A stretch of 64,000 nucleotides of DNA from Candidatus Fermentithermobacillaceae bacterium (GTDB lineage Bacteria > Bacillota > Sulfobacillia > Fermentithermobacillales > DUSS01): NCBI GenBank assembly GCA_020725645.1, contig DYEQ01000031.1, positions 93,216-157,215 on the forward strand. The letters are read 5' to 3'. Positions 46,485-56,393 of this stretch are shown piece by piece. The notes under the pieces were generated by a model. That model had not been told where the DNA came from, ran no database searches, and was given only the letters and a program-made list of their open reading frames with translations. Each line of letters starts with the position of its first letter. Position 1 is the first letter of the stretch. The position numbers and the translations under genes were made by a program.

Positions 46485-47309
46485 TCAGACCGTCCCCTGA
46501 ATCACGGGCCCGAATTTGATTCGCAGGTACACCACCACGATGGATGCCAAAAGGACCAGTAGGATGCCCACGTAATCCGCCCGATGCATTTCCAGCTTTT
46601 TCATCCTGGTGCGTCCTTCGCCCCCTCTGTAACATCTAGCTTCCATGGCCAGTGCTAGTTCGTCCGCCCTTCTGAAGGCCGAAACGAAGAGGGGTACCAA
46701 TAGCGGCGCCAGGTTTCTGGCCCGCCTCAGCATGTTTCCGCTTTGAAAGTCCGCACCTCTCGCCATTTGAGCTTTCATGATCCTCTCCGCTTCTTCGAGG
46801 AGAGTCGGTATGAATCTCAACGCGATGGTCATCATCATGGCAAGCTCATGATGGGGCACACCCAGCCTGGAAAAAGGCCTTAAGACGTCCTCCAGACCGT
46901 CGGTGAGTTCCACCGGCGAAGTCGTGAGGGTTAAGAGGGACGTAAACATTATCAATATAACGAGCCTCGTACCGATAAAAAGTCCCTGAACAAGTCCGGA
47001 CCACGTTGCGGTTATGGGGCCCACGCGTACCAAAACTGGTCCGGGCGTGAGGAACAGGTGAAGAGCTAGAGTGAAGATCAGGATGAACAGCATCGGCCGC
47101 ACCGTGCGTACCACTACGTGCCATGGGACTTTCGATAGAAGTACGGCAATAACGGCGAACAGGCCCATCGCCAAAAAGCAGTAAAAGTTGTTCCCCATGA
47201 ATAAGATCACCATGAAGATGGTGGCGATTAAAATCTTGGCCCTGGGATCCATGGAATGAACCGTGGACCTGACAGGGTAATATTGACCGATTATGACGCC
47301 TCGTATCAT
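46485..47309 (-). CDS. ecfT: ECF transporter transmembrane subunit EcfT
   Basis: 274 residues, five or six membrane helices. Coupling-helix motifs with central Arg are visible in MKAQMARGADFQ and LAMEARCYRGGEG. Links the two EcfA ATPases to exchangeable vitamin-binding S components encoded elsewhere. ATG 47309 overlaps the ecfA2 stop (ATGA). Confidence 0.95.
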   Translation of the reverse strand: MIRGVIIGQYYPVRSTVHSMDPRAKILIATIFMVILFMGNNFYCFLAMGLFAVIAVLLSKVPWHVVVRTVRPMLFILIFTLALHLFLTPGPVLVRVGPITATWSGLVQGLFIGTRLVILIMFTSLLTLTTSPVELTDGLEDVLRPFSRLGVPHHELAMMMTIALRFIPTLLEEAERIMKAQMARGADFQSGNMLRRARNLAPLLVPLFVSAFRRADELALAMEARCYRGGEGRTRMKKLEMHRADYVGILLVLLASIVVVYLRIKFGPVIQGTV

Positions 47310-48172
47310 CGGGGTCCGCCCACCTTCGTCCCGGCGAGGTACCCCGAGATTTCCTCATACGCTTCCTCCAGCGTCAGGACGTCCGTCCTCACGGGCCACC
47401 CTCGCTTTCTGAGCTCCTTCATCATTTTGGTGACGTCGGGAATATCAAGACCGATGGATTCCAGGAGTTCCCCGTGGGAGAAAACTTCCCTAGGTGTTCC
47501 GTCCAGGACGATCCGCCCGTGATCCAGCACGACGAGCCTGTCCGCAAGCTTGGCCACGTCTTCCATATTGTGAGACACCATCACCACTGTGAGCCCGCGT
47601 TCGTGAAGTCGCCGGATATGGCCCAGGATTTCGCGCTTTCCGAGGGGATCCAGCCCCGCGGTGGGTTCATCCAACACCAGCACCTCGGGCCTCATAGCCA
47701 GTACGCCCGCGAGTGCGACCCGCCTCAGCTGTCCACCGGAAAGCTCGAAGGGAGAACGCTGGAGGAGAGACTCCGGGAGCCCGACCAGAGCTATGGCCTC
47801 CCTTACCCTCGCCTCTATTTCCTCTCCGAGCACTCCCAGGTTTTTCGGCCCAAAAGCTATGTCCTCGAACACCGTTTCTTCAAATACCTGCTCCTCCGGG
47901 TACTGAAAGACCAGGCCCACCTTCTGCCTGAGTTTTCGCAGATCAGTCCCTTTTGCCCTAGTATCCAACCCGTCTATTAGAACCCGTCCGGACGTGGGGA
48001 CGAGAAGACCGTTGAGGTGCTGTATTAGGGTAGACTTGCCCGATCCGGTGGGCCCGATGAGTCCAAGGAACTCTCCGTCCCGTATCGTCATACAGACGTC
48101 ATCGAGAGCCCGGACTTGGGAGGGTGTTCCCGGCATATAGTCGTATGTTACGTGCTCGATCTCAATCGGCAT
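47306..48172 (-). CDS. ecfA2: ECF transporter ATPase EcfA2
   Basis: 288 residues. Walker A GPTGSGKST, Q-loop YPEEQVFEETV, signature LSGGQLRRVALAG, Walker B VLVLDEPTAGLDP, switch His in MVSHNMEDV. The Arg in LRRV and the C-terminal TLEEAYEEISG are typical of EcfA2. Overlaps ecfA1 by 25 bases. Confidence 0.95.
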   Translation of the reverse strand: MPIEIEHVTYDYMPGTPSQVRALDDVCMTIRDGEFLGLIGPTGSGKSTLIQHLNGLLVPTSGRVLIDGLDTRAKGTDLRKLRQKVGLVFQYPEEQVFEETVFEDIAFGPKNLGVLGEEIEARVREAIALVGLPESLLQRSPFELSGGQLRRVALAGVLAMRPEVLVLDEPTAGLDPLGKREILGHIRRLHERGLTVVMVSHNMEDVAKLADRLVVLDHGRIVLDGTPREVFSHGELLESIGLDIPDVTKMMKELRKRGWPVRTDVLTLEEAYEEISGYLAGTKVGGPR

Positions 48173-49005
48173 AGTTCGTCCACCATTTCCTCGACGGTCA
48201 GCGCCGACCTGGATACCTCATAGCCGCTTTTCCTAAGCATATCGCCAAGCCTTTCCACGAAAGGTACATCCAAACCCCATTTAGATAAGTCTTCGGTTTG
48301 CGAAAACACTTCCGCCGGCGAGCCGCTTAATACCGCTTTCCCTTCGTACATGACGATCACCCTATCGGCATGAACCGCTTCGTCCATGTGATGGGTGATA
48401 TGCACTACGGTAATACCTTTCTCTTTGTTGAGTCTGGAGAGGGTCTCCATGACCTCCCTCCTCCCCCTCGGGTCGAGCATAGCGGTGGGCTCGTCCAGCA
48501 CTATCACGGAAGGCATCATCGCCAGGATACCAGCTATCGCCACCCTCTGTTTTTGACCGCCGGAAAGAAAGTGAGGTGAAGCTCTCGAGAAATCCTCCAT
48601 CCCTACGGCCTTGAGCGCGTCCGAAACCCTTTGCCGTATCTCTTCGGGCTTGATCCCCAGGTTTTCGGGGCCGAAAGCTACATCCTCCTCCACCACGGTA
48701 GCGACCATCTGATTGTCGGGATTCTGGAAGACCATCCCAGCGGTCCTTCGGATTTCCCACAGATTCCGCTCGTCTTTGGTGTCCATACCGAACACCAGTA
48801 CCCTTCCGGACGTCGGGAGCAAGAGCGCATTGAAATGCCTCGCCAGGGTGGATTTGCCAGAACCGTTGGGGCCGATTATGCACACGAACTCCCCTTGTTT
48901 TATCTCCAAATCCACTCCGGCGAGAGCGGTCACGCCCGAAGACTCATCAGGACCGTACGTGTGGACCAGCGTTTCCGCGACTACCGCCCGGTTCTCCTCG
49001 TTCAT
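48148..49005 (-). CDS. ecfA1: ECF transporter ATPase EcfA1
   Basis: 285 residues from ATG 49005; a GTG three codons earlier is possible. Walker A GPNGSGKST, Q-loop NPDNQMVAT, signature LSGGQKQRVAIAG, Walker B VIVLDEPTAMLDP, switch His in VHITHHMDE. Follows rplQ, the standard position of the ecf genes at the end of the ribosomal supercluster. Confidence 0.95.
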   Translation of the reverse strand: MNEENRAVVAETLVHTYGPDESSGVTALAGVDLEIKQGEFVCIIGPNGSGKSTLARHFNALLLPTSGRVLVFGMDTKDERNLWEIRRTAGMVFQNPDNQMVATVVEEDVAFGPENLGIKPEEIRQRVSDALKAVGMEDFSRASPHFLSGGQKQRVAIAGILAMMPSVIVLDEPTAMLDPRGRREVMETLSRLNKEKGITVVHITHHMDEAVHADRVIVMYEGKAVLSGSPAEVFSQTEDLSKWGLDVPFVERLGDMLRKSGYEVSRSALTVEEMVDELCRLRSST

Positions 49006-49036
49006 GGTCTTCACTTCACCGGCCCAGTACTGGAGC

Positions 49037-49378
49037 TTACCTGATAAGCTCGACCATCGCCATGGGAGCGCCGTCGCCCCGTCTTGAGCTGAGAAGGGTC
49101 ACCCTGCTGTAACCGCCGGTCCTGTGGGCATACCGGGGGCCTAAGGTATCAAACAGTTTCTTCACGACCGTTTCGCTCGTCAGAAAAGCCAGAGCTCTTC
49201 TGTGCGCCGCGAGGCTGTCCTCTTTGGCCAGAGTTATCATTTTCTCCGCCAGCGCCTGGGCCTCCTTAGCTTTGGCGTGCGTCGTCACGATGCGTTCCTT
49301 GTCCAAGAGAGATGTGACGAGCGACCTCAACAATGCCCGCCGCTGGGCGGACGGTCTGTCAAACTTGGAGTAAGACAA
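49037..49378 (-). CDS. rplQ: 50S ribosomal protein L17
   Basis: 113 residues. SKFDRPSAQRRALLRSLVTS, RIVTTHAKAKEAQALAEKMI, AHRTGGYSRVTLLSSRRGD. Follows rpoA by 12 bases as the last gene of the alpha-operon block. Confidence 0.98.
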   Translation of the reverse strand: MSYSKFDRPSAQRRALLRSLVTSLLDKERIVTTHAKAKEAQALAEKMITLAKEDSLAAHRRALAFLTSETVVKKLFDTLGPRYAHRTGGYSRVTLLSSRRGDGAPMAMVELIR

Positions 49379-49390
49379 CTTGGATCCCCC

Positions 49391-50338
49391 TCATTCTTCG
49401 ATTCTGAGTGCAAGCCCGAGCTCGGCGAGTTTCGTCTTGACTTCCTCTAGAGACTTCTTGCCCATGTTTCGGACCTTGGATAGCTCCTCTTCGGTCTTCT
49501 CCACGAGATCGCCCACGGTCTGGATGCCCGCTCTTTTCAGACAATTGAACGACCTGGCCGACAGCTCCAGTTCTTCGATGGAGGTATCGAGAAGTCGCTG
49601 GAGCTCGGACTTTTCCTCGGGCCCCCCGACCTCTGCCGTTCCCGTGACCCGTTCCGTGAGCCCGGTGAAGAGCTTCAGGTGGTCTATTAAGATCCCCGCC
49701 GCCGTCTCCAGCGCTTCGTCGGGCGACATCGACCCGTCCGTCCATATCTCCAGCGTGAGCTTATCATAGTCGGTGCGCTGGCCTACCCTGGTATCCTGGA
49801 CCTTGTAATTCACCCTTCTCACAGGGGTAAATCTCGCGTCCAATGGTATCGTCCCTATGTCCTGCCCCGGGATCTTGTTGGCCTCGGCCGTGACGTATCC
49901 GCGACCGTCCTCTATGGTCATCTCGATGTAAAGGGAGGCATCCTCGTCGAGCGTCGCGATATGAACATTGGGATCGATGATTTCGACATCGGGATCAACC
50001 ACTATGTCCTTAGCTGTGACCTCGCCGGGTCCGTGGGCTTCGATCCTGCCCAGCCTCGATCCGGGAGAATGCATTTTGAGGACCAAAGACTTCAGGTTTA
50101 GGATAATCTCCGACACGTCCTCGAGAACCCCGGGGAGAGCTGTAAATTCGTGGAGCGCCCCTTCTACGCGAACCCTGGTGACCGCGGCCCCGGGCAAGGA
50201 AGATAAAAGCACACGCCGCAGCGAGTTGCCGATGGTCACGCCGTATCCTCTCTCCAGGGGTTCCACCACGAACCGACCGTACTTTCGGTCTGGAGACATC
50301 TCTTCGCATTCTATTCTCGCCTCGGGAAAATCCAGCAC
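49391..50338 (-). CDS. rpoA: RNA polymerase alpha subunit
   Basis: 315 residues. N-terminal assembly domain with GRFVVEPLERGYGVTIGNSL, RRVLLSSLPGAAVT; linker near 225-245; C-terminal domain with ELELSARSFNCLKRAGIQTV that binds UP elements and activators. Full length. Confidence 0.98.
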   Translation of the reverse strand: MLDFPEARIECEEMSPDRKYGRFVVEPLERGYGVTIGNSLRRVLLSSLPGAAVTRVRVEGALHEFTALPGVLEDVSEIILNLKSLVLKMHSPGSRLGRIEAHGPGEVTAKDIVVDPDVEIIDPNVHIATLDEDASLYIEMTIEDGRGYVTAEANKIPGQDIGTIPLDARFTPVRRVNYKVQDTRVGQRTDYDKLTLEIWTDGSMSPDEALETAAGILIDHLKLFTGLTERVTGTAEVGGPEEKSELQRLLDTSIEELELSARSFNCLKRAGIQTVGDLVEKTEEELSKVRNMGKKSLEEVKTKLAELGLALRIEE

Positions 50339-50381
50339 GGAAAAACCCCCTCTCTCCTCGGCTTGAGACAGGTTCCCGGTA

Positions 50382-51002
50382 TCACTTGGAGTAAAGCTCG
50401 ACGATGAAACGCTCGTTCACGGGAGCGTCGATCTCTTCCCGCGTCGGGAGTCTGAGAACCGTCCCTTTCAGTTTGGACTCATCCAGCTGGAGCCACGCAG
50501 GAGGCGAATAGTCAGAAAGCGCCTCCACTCTGGCCTTGAATTTCGCAAGCTTCTGAGAGCTCTCGCGCACCTCGATGACGTCACCGGGGCTTACCAGGTA
50601 GGAAGGCCTATCCACCTTCCTCGAGTTTACGAGGAAATGCCCGTGAACGACGAGCTGCCTGGCTTCCTTTCGGGATGTGGCGAAACCCAGCCTGTAAACC
50701 ACGTTATCAAGGCGTCGTTCCAGAAGGGTCATCAGCATGATACCCGTGGCACCCCTAGCTTTGGCGGAGCGCTCAAAGTAGTTCTTGAACTGACGTTCCA
50801 GCACCCCGTAGAAACGCTTGGCCTTTTGCTTGTCCCTCAGCTGAAGCCCGTACTCTCCCATCCTTCTGGCGCGCCCGTGAACCCCGGGGGGATTTGGCCT
50901 CTTCTCCAGCGTACAGCGAGCGAAGCATTTTTCGCCCTTCAGATACAGCTTTTCGCCCTCACGACGGCACAGCCGGCAAACAGCTCCAGTAATCCTTGCC
51001 AA
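50382..51002 (-). CDS. rpsD: 30S ribosomal protein S4, zinc-binding form
   Basis: 206 residues. The N terminus keeps four cysteines ([20 protein letters not shown], then ARCTLEKRP), so this is the C+ form that binds zinc. S4 domain: [32 protein letters not shown]. Full length. Confidence 0.98.
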   Translation of the reverse strand: MARITGAVCRLCRREGEKLYLKGEKCFARCTLEKRPNPPGVHGRARRMGEYGLQLRDKQKAKRFYGVLERQFKNYFERSAKARGATGIMLMTLLERRLDNVVYRLGFATSRKEARQLVVHGHFLVNSRKVDRPSYLVSPGDVIEVRESSQKLAKFKARVEALSDYSPPAWLQLDESKLKGTVLRLPTREEIDAPVNERFIVELYSK

Positions 51003-51015
51003 CGATATTCCCCCC

Positions 51016-51405
51016 TCACACTCTTCGTCTCTTAGGTGGCCTGCAACCGTTATGTGGGACAGGCGTTACGTCCTTTATCATCGTCACTTCGAGACCGACC
51101 GCCTGGAGAGACCTGATGGCGGCCTCCCTTCCGGCGCCCGGTCCTTTCACGTATACGTCCACCTGGCGCATCCCCTGGTCCAGGGCCTGTTTGGCGCAAG
51201 CTTCGGCCGCAAGTTGCGCCGCGAAGGGCGTGCCTTTCCTCGAGCCTTTGAACCCCTGTTTCCCTGCGCTCGACCAGGCGATGGCGTTCCCCTGCGGATC
51301 CGTTATGGTGACGACGGTGTTGTTGAATGTCGACTTTATATGAGCTATGCCTCTTTCAACAACTCGCCTTTCCCGCCTCTTACCCCTCTGAGGTCTTCTT
51401 CCCAT
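51016..51405 (-). CDS. rpsK: 30S ribosomal protein S11
   Basis: 129 residues. [39 protein letters not shown], and the C-terminal [17 protein letters not shown] are diagnostic. Between rpsM and rpsD as usual. Confidence 0.98.
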   Translation of the reverse strand: MGRRPQRGKRRERRVVERGIAHIKSTFNNTVVTITDPQGNAIAWSSAGKQGFKGSRKGTPFAAQLAAEACAKQALDQGMRQVDVYVKGPGAGREAAIRSLQAVGLEVTMIKDVTPVPHNGCRPPKRRRV

Positions 51406-51423
51406 GAACCTTTCCTCCTAATC

Positions 51424-51795
51424 TCACTTCTTCCGCCTCACGCCCACGGTCTTCCTGGGCCCTTTCCTCGTCCTCGCGTTGGTTTGCGTCCTCTGCCCCC
51501 TCACCGGAAGTCCTCTCCTGTGGCGCAACCCTCGATAGGTGCCCAGGTCGATCAGGCGTTTTATGTTAAGCTCCACGTCTCTCCTGAGGTCTCCCTCAAC
51601 CCTGTAGTTCTTATCGATGAACTCGCGGATGCGAGCTACTTCCTCTTCGGTGAGGTCTCTCACTCGCGTATCGGGATTGACCCCTGTCTTGCTCAGGATC
51701 TCCTTGGTCCTGGAAGGACCGATCCCGTAAATGCGGGGGAGAGCAGCTTCGATCCGCCAATCTCTCGGTAGATCCACTCCAGCGATCCTTGCCAT
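51424..51795 (-). CDS. rpsM: 30S ribosomal protein S13
   Basis: 123 residues. [52 protein letters not shown]. In B. subtilis-like position between rpmJ and rpsK. Confidence 0.98.
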   Translation of the reverse strand: MARIAGVDLPRDWRIEAALPRIYGIGPSRTKEILSKTGVNPDTRVRDLTEEEVARIREFIDKNYRVEGDLRRDVELNIKRLIDLGTYRGLRHRRGLPVRGQRTQTNARTRKGPRKTVGVRRKK

Positions 51796-51813
51796 GACTT
51801 CACCCCCCTCCGG

Positions 51814-51927
51814 TTACCCTTGCCGTTGCTTGTGCTTGGGATTAGAGCACAGAACCATGAGTCTTCCGTGTCTCTTTATAATCCGGCACTTTTCGCAAAT
51901 GCGCTTAATAGAAGCTCTAACCTTCAC
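51814..51927 (-). CDS. rpmJ: 50S ribosomal protein L36, zinc-binding form
   Basis: 37 residues, read directly from the minus strand: starts GTG 51927 (GAGGG upstream) as [19 protein letters not shown], continues [18 protein letters not shown], stop TAA. Three Cys and one His form the zinc ribbon of the C+ form. Confidence 0.97.
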   Translation of the reverse strand: MKVRASIKRICEKCRIIKRHGRLMVLCSNPKHKQRQG

Positions 51928-51959
51928 TGAGAACCCTCCTAATCCGTGCCCGCGACCAG

Positions 51960-52181
51960 CTAGGTCTTAAACCGGCGTATTATTCTACCACGACTGAGGT
52001 CATACGGGCTGAGCTCCACGAGCACCCTGTCGCCCGGCAATATCTTGATGTAGTTGATCCGCATCTTGCCGGAAATATGGGCAAGCACGCGATGCCCCCC
52101 CTGGATCTCCACGCGGAACATGGCGTTGGGCAAAGCTTCCACTACTGTCCCTTCGACCTCTATACCCTCCTGCTTCGGCAT
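51960..52181 (-). CDS. infA: Translation initiation factor IF-1
   Basis: 73 residues, single OB fold: [47 protein letters not shown]. Between map and rpmJ as in other Firmicutes. Confidence 0.98.
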   Translation of the reverse strand: MPKQEGIEVEGTVVEALPNAMFRVEIQGGHRVLAHISGKMRINYIKILPGDRVLVELSPYDLSRGRIIRRFKT

Positions 52182-52231
52182 AGAACTCCCCCTAAGTTAA
52201 CCAGAAAAAGTGTTGACCGAATACTGCCATA

Positions 52232-52975
52232 TTATACCAGAGTAAGAATTCTGGCACCTTCCTTTGTCACCGCTATGGTGTGCTCGAAGTGGGCTGAAAG
52301 TTTTCCGTCCTTCGTAACCACCGTAAGGTCAGGGAACGTTATCACATCACCCGTGCCTTCGTTGACCATGGGTTCAATAGCTATGACGTAACCCTCTCTC
52401 AGCACGGGACCTTCTCCCGGCCGTCCGAAATTGGGAACGGGAGGGTCTTCGTGCATGGACTTGCCCACCCCATGACCTACGTAATCCCTGACGACGCTAA
52501 AACCGAAGGCTCTTACGTACGACTCGATCGCAAAGCCGATATCACCGGTGGTTCTTCCGGGTCTCACGGATTGGACGGCCTTCATCAAGCTCTCCCCCGT
52601 CACCCGTATGAGCTTCTCCGCAACTGGACTTACCTTTCCCACCGGGAACGTGGCGGCCGTGTCTCCAACGTACCCCTTGTAAGTTGCGCCGACGTCGACG
52701 GAGATGATATCTCCCTCCTGGAGCTTCCGGGCGCCGGGTATTCCGTGAACTACTACATTATTGATGGACGTGCATATGCTCCCGGGAAACCCCAGGTAAC
52801 CTTTGAATGTGGGAAGAGCTCCCCTTTCTCTTATAAAGCGCTCCGCCAGGGAGTCAAGCTCGCCAGTGCTCACCCCCGGTTTGATGATACCGGCCAGCAT
52901 CTTGAGACACTGAGCTGCGATCCTCCCCGCCTCCCGCATTATTTCGATTTCCTCTTCGCTCTTGGGGATTATCAA
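52232..52975 (-). CDS. map: Methionine aminopeptidase, type I
   Basis: 247 residues. Metal ligands: VHGIPG (His), SVDVGATYKGYVGDTAATF (two Asp), GHGVGKSMHE (His), AIEPMV (Glu), FEHTIAVT (Glu). Starts at TTG 52975, which overlaps the adk stop (TTGA). Removes initiator Met from nascent proteins. Confidence 0.96.
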   Translation of the reverse strand: MIIPKSEEEIEIMREAGRIAAQCLKMLAGIIKPGVSTGELDSLAERFIRERGALPTFKGYLGFPGSICTSINNVVVHGIPGARKLQEGDIISVDVGATYKGYVGDTAATFPVGKVSPVAEKLIRVTGESLMKAVQSVRPGRTTGDIGFAIESYVRAFGFSVVRDYVGHGVGKSMHEDPPVPNFGRPGEGPVLREGYVIAIEPMVNEGTGDVITFPDLTVVTKDGKLSAHFEHTIAVTKEGARILTLV

Positions 52976-53634
52976 CTCCCGCGCTCATCTCCCAGCCGTT
53001 TCCGTATCTTTTCCAGCACCCGCCCGAAGACCTCATCGCGGTCGCCAAGCCCGTCCACATCTTCCAGGATCCCTCGAGCCCGGTAGTAGTCGATGAGTGG
53101 CATGGTGATCTCTTTGTAGACCCTGAGTCGTTCGCTGACGGTATCGGGCTTATCGTCGTTTCTTATGATGAGATCCTGTCCGCATACGTCGCACTTCCCT
53201 GCCACCATGGGAGGATCGGTCCTGAGGTTGTAAGGTTTTCCGCAGGACGGACAGACGCGTCTAGAAGCCGAACGCGCCACGAGCTCCTCCGCCGGCACAT
53301 CCAAATTCAGCACTACATCGAGTCCTTCATTACCGAGGATCTCGTCTAATGCTCGCGCCTGCGATAGGTTTCTCGGAAAACCGTCCAGGACGAACCCGGA
53401 AGCCGCCGCAGGGCTTAAAAGTCTTTTTTTCACTACCTCAATTGTCACATCGTCGGGGACCAGAACTCCTTGATCCATGTAGCTTTTGACGAGCTTGCCA
53501 AGCTCGGTGCCCTCTCTAACCTCTTGCCGGAAGATGTCGCCTGGCGCTACGTGAAGAAGACCCATTTTCTCGCTGAGCAAGACGGACTGAGTCCCCTTCC
53601 CAGCTCCCGGAGGTCCAACGAAAAGTACGCGCAA
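52972..53634 (-). CDS. adk: Adenylate kinase, zinc-lid form
   Basis: 220 residues. P-loop FVGPPGAGKGTQS; LDGFPRNLSQARALDEIL; long lid with four cysteines (VCPSCGKPYN and GKCDVCGQDL), the zinc-bearing type of Gram-positive bacteria. Between secY and map. Confidence 0.97.
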   Translation of the reverse strand: MRVLFVGPPGAGKGTQSVLLSEKMGLLHVAPGDIFRQEVREGTELGKLVKSYMDQGVLVPDDVTIEVVKKRLLSPAAASGFVLDGFPRNLSQARALDEILGNEGLDVVLNLDVPAEELVARSASRRVCPSCGKPYNLRTDPPMVAGKCDVCGQDLIIRNDDKPDTVSERLRVYKEITMPLIDYYRARGILEDVDGLGDRDEVFGRVLEKIRKRLGDERGS

Positions 53635-53655
53635 GTTCCCTGCCTCCCGGACAAT

Positions 53656-54918
53656 CTACTTCAAGAATCCCTGATAGTTTCTCATAATGAGCTGAGCTTC
53701 CACCTGCTTCATCGTCTCGATGGCCACGCCCACCACGATCAGCAGCGCGGTGCCGGACAAAGGCGACAGCACCGGAAGTCTCGTAAGTTGCACGAGGAAA
53801 TGAGGCAATACGGCCACCAACGCCAGGAAAATCGCGCCCACCGCCGTGATCCTCATAACCGACCTGGACAGGATGTCCACGGTGGGCTTCCCCGGCCTGA
53901 TGCCTGGAATGAAACCACCGTATTTTCTCATGTTCTCGGCCACGTCGTACGGGTTGAATATCATGGCCGTGTAAAAGAACGTGAACAGGATGATGAGCAG
54001 GGCGTACATCGCGGTGTACCAAGGAGCGTTATAGTCGAATATCCTTTGCAAGCTGGCCGCCCAGGGCGTCCGTATGAACGACGCGATGGTTGCGGGGAAC
54101 GCCAGGACCGACGAGGCGAAGATGACCGGGATAACCGAAGCCTGGTTGATCCGGATGGGGATGAACGTGGCGTACCCTCCCATCATCTTTCTCCCCACAA
54201 CCCTCTTGGAGTACTGAACCGGAATCCGCCGCTCGCCCTCGGTAATGAATATGACGCCCAAAACGGTTATGAGGGAGGCCAAAAGCCACAGAAGTATGTT
54301 GTACCACTTGGCCGCCCCGAGCTGGTAAAGCCCGATCACGTGAAGGATTTCTTCAGGCATCCCCGAAATGATACCCGCGAAAATGAAGAGGGAAATACCG
54401 TTGCCGATCCCCTTTTCGGTGATGAGTTCGCCGAGCCACATCAGGAACGCAGTTCCAGCTGTTAAGCTCACAACTATCTGTACCAGTAGCCATGTAGACT
54501 GCGACTGAAGGGCGCCCTGAGCTCTTATGGCGAAAGTCATCCCCGTGGCCTGAAGCAGGGCGAGAAGGACCGTGCCGTACCTCGTGTATTTCTGGAGCTT
54601 CTTTCTCCCGTCCTCTTCCTTGGCCATTTCCTCCCACTTGGGGATAACCACGGTCAAAAGCTGCATGATGATCGAGCTGTTGATGTAAGGATAAATCCCC
54701 ATGGCCAGGATGGAATAAGTCTTAAGAGCTCCCCCGGAGAACAAATCGAGGAAAGCGAAGAGCGTCCCTTCCTGAAACAGATTTGCGATAACCTCCGGGA
54801 CGATTCCGGGAACCGGAATAGCTACGCCTACTCTGAACACCATCAACATCAATACGGTGAACAGAAAGCGTCTTCTCAGGTCCGGGACCCGCCACGCGTT
54901 TCTCAGAGTTCCGAGCAC
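53656..54918 (-). CDS. secY: Preprotein translocase subunit SecY
   Basis: 420 residues, ten membrane helices. Conserved GIVPEVIANLFQEGTL (plug region), NSSIIMQLLTVVIPKWEEM, and GFIPGIRPGKPT in a cytosolic loop. GTG 54918, one base after the rplO stop, with GAGGTGAT as ribosome site. Forms the export channel with SecE and the SecG encoded at 9276-9500. Confidence 0.97.
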   Translation of the reverse strand: MLGTLRNAWRVPDLRRRFLFTVLMLMVFRVGVAIPVPGIVPEVIANLFQEGTLFAFLDLFSGGALKTYSILAMGIYPYINSSIIMQLLTVVIPKWEEMAKEEDGRKKLQKYTRYGTVLLALLQATGMTFAIRAQGALQSQSTWLLVQIVVSLTAGTAFLMWLGELITEKGIGNGISLFIFAGIISGMPEEILHVIGLYQLGAAKWYNILLWLLASLITVLGVIFITEGERRIPVQYSKRVVGRKMMGGYATFIPIRINQASVIPVIFASSVLAFPATIASFIRTPWAASLQRIFDYNAPWYTAMYALLIILFTFFYTAMIFNPYDVAENMRKYGGFIPGIRPGKPTVDILSRSVMRITAVGAIFLALVAVLPHFLVQLTRLPVLSPLSGTALLIVVGVAIETMKQVEAQLIMRNYQGFLK

Positions 54919-54919
54919 G

Positions 54920-55360
54920 TTAGATCACCTCGGCCTTTCCGCCCGAAGCTTGAATCTTCTCCATTGCCCGAGCTGAGAACGCGTGGGCTTTCACCGTCAA
55001 AGGTTTTCCCAGGTCCCCGTGGCCCAGGACTTTCACAGGGCGATTTCCCTTTATCAAACCGGCTCCGGCCATTTCCTCGGGTCCGATTTCAGCTCCCTCG
55101 GGAAACCTCGCCAGGTCACCGACATTCACCGGGGCGTAATCCACCCGGAAGATGTTCTTGAAGCCGCGCTTCGGTAGTCTCCGGACGAGTTTCGTCTGGC
55201 CGCCTTCGAACCCAGGACCCTTTCCTCCGCCGGCGCGAGCTTTTTGACCTTTATGTCCTCTACCCGCCGTCTTTCCAGTTCCGGAGCCCAGACCCTGTCC
55301 CTTTCTCTTCGGCTTTCGGACCGATCCCGGGACCGGTTTAAGCACTTCATGCAGTTCCAT
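54920..55360 (-). CDS. rplO: 50S ribosomal protein L15
   Basis: 146 residues. Gly/Lys-rich N terminus ([40 protein letters not shown]) and globular C-terminal domain. Its start overlaps the end of rpsE by 14 bases; the rpmD gene normally found between them is absent. Confidence 0.97.
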   Translation of the reverse strand: MELHEVLKPVPGSVRKPKRKGQGLGSGTGKTAGRGHKGQKARAGGGKGPGFEGGQTKLVRRLPKRGFKNIFRVDYAPVNVGDLARFPEGAEIGPEEMAGAGLIKGNRPVKVLGHGDLGKPLTVKAHAFSARAMEKIQASGGKAEVI

Positions 55361-55970
55361 CCGAAACTACCTCCGATCCGCTATTCGGGGAAACTTGGCC
55401 GGCACCGGCGATGCCCCGGGCTCGTAATATCTCTTCCCTGCTTTTCAAGGCCTTCAAGGCTTCCATAGCTGCGTATACCACGTTGTAGGGGTTGGACGAA
55501 CCCAGAGACTTAGCCAGAACATCCTTGATGCCGGCCAGTTCCATGAGAGGCCTGACTCCCCGCCCGGCGATGATACCCGTCCCCGGCGAAGCGGGTCGCA
55601 GCAGGACCATGCCTGCTCCGAAGTGCCCCACCACTTCGTGAGGTATCGTTCCGCCGTGTCTTGGGACCTCTATCAGGTTCTTCTTGGCGTCCTCGATGCC
55701 TTTCCTTATCGCGTCGGTGAGGTCAAGGGCCTTTCCGAGGCCGGCACCGACCTTTCCATCACCGTTTCCCACAACTACTAGAGCCCTGAAGCTCCGGCGC
55801 CTTCCACCTTTCACGGTCTTGGAAACCGGCCCGAAAGTCACCACAAAATCCTTGAACTCGTCGCTTCTTTCAACTTCACTTTCGAGGGACATCCGCCTGC
55901 CGCGGCTCCTCGGGGACGTCTCCTCACCTCGTTCTTCTCGACCGCCGCGATATCTGTCCCTTTCCGCCAT
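55347..55970 (-). CDS. rpsE: 30S ribosomal protein S5
   Basis: 207 residues, longer than average because of a charged N-terminal extension of about 35 residues ([18 protein letters not shown]) and a C-terminal tail. Core: [58 protein letters not shown]. Confidence 0.97.
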   Translation of the reverse strand: MAERDRYRGGREERGEETSPRSRGRRMSLESEVERSDEFKDFVVTFGPVSKTVKGGRRRSFRALVVVGNGDGKVGAGLGKALDLTDAIRKGIEDAKKNLIEVPRHGGTIPHEVVGHFGAGMVLLRPASPGTGIIAGRGVRPLMELAGIKDVLAKSLGSSNPYNVVYAAMEALKALKSREEILRARGIAGAGQVSPNSGSEVVSDGTA

Positions 55971-55991
55971 TGGTTTTCACCTTCTTCCCCG

Positions 55992-56357
55992 CTAAAATGA
56001 CAGCCCAGCTTCTCTGGCGCCGTCAGCTAATGCCTTCACGCGCCCGTGATACTTATATCCCGCTCTGTCGAACGCCACGGACTTTATACCACGGGCCAAA
56101 GCTTTCTCGCCTAAGAGCTTTCCGACCTGGTAGGCAGCTTTGACGTCGCTTCCCTTTTCCAATTTGCCACCGACCGCGGGATCGAGGCTCGACGCTGCCA
56201 CCAACGTCTCGCCCCGGGTATCGTCGATGATCTGGGCGTATATGTGCTTGTTGGAGCGGAACACGCACAGCCTGGGCCGTTCGCTATTCCCGAAGACTCT
56301 CTTTCTGATTCTAAGGTGCCGGCGTTTCCTTCTCCAGGTCTTCTCTTCACGATCCAC
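55992..56357 (-). CDS. rplR: 50S ribosomal protein L18
   Basis: About 121 residues. [61 protein letters not shown] 56357 fits the GGGAGG site better than the TTG two codons upstream. Confidence 0.97.
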   Translation of the reverse strand: MDREEKTWRRKRRHLRIRKRVFGNSERPRLCVFRSNKHIYAQIIDDTRGETLVAASSLDPAVGGKLEKGSDVKAAYQVGKLLGEKALARGIKSVAFDRAGYKYHGRVKALADGAREAGLSF

Positions 56358-56393
56358 TGGCAATTCCTCCCTGATGATCCCCGTTCGCCGATT

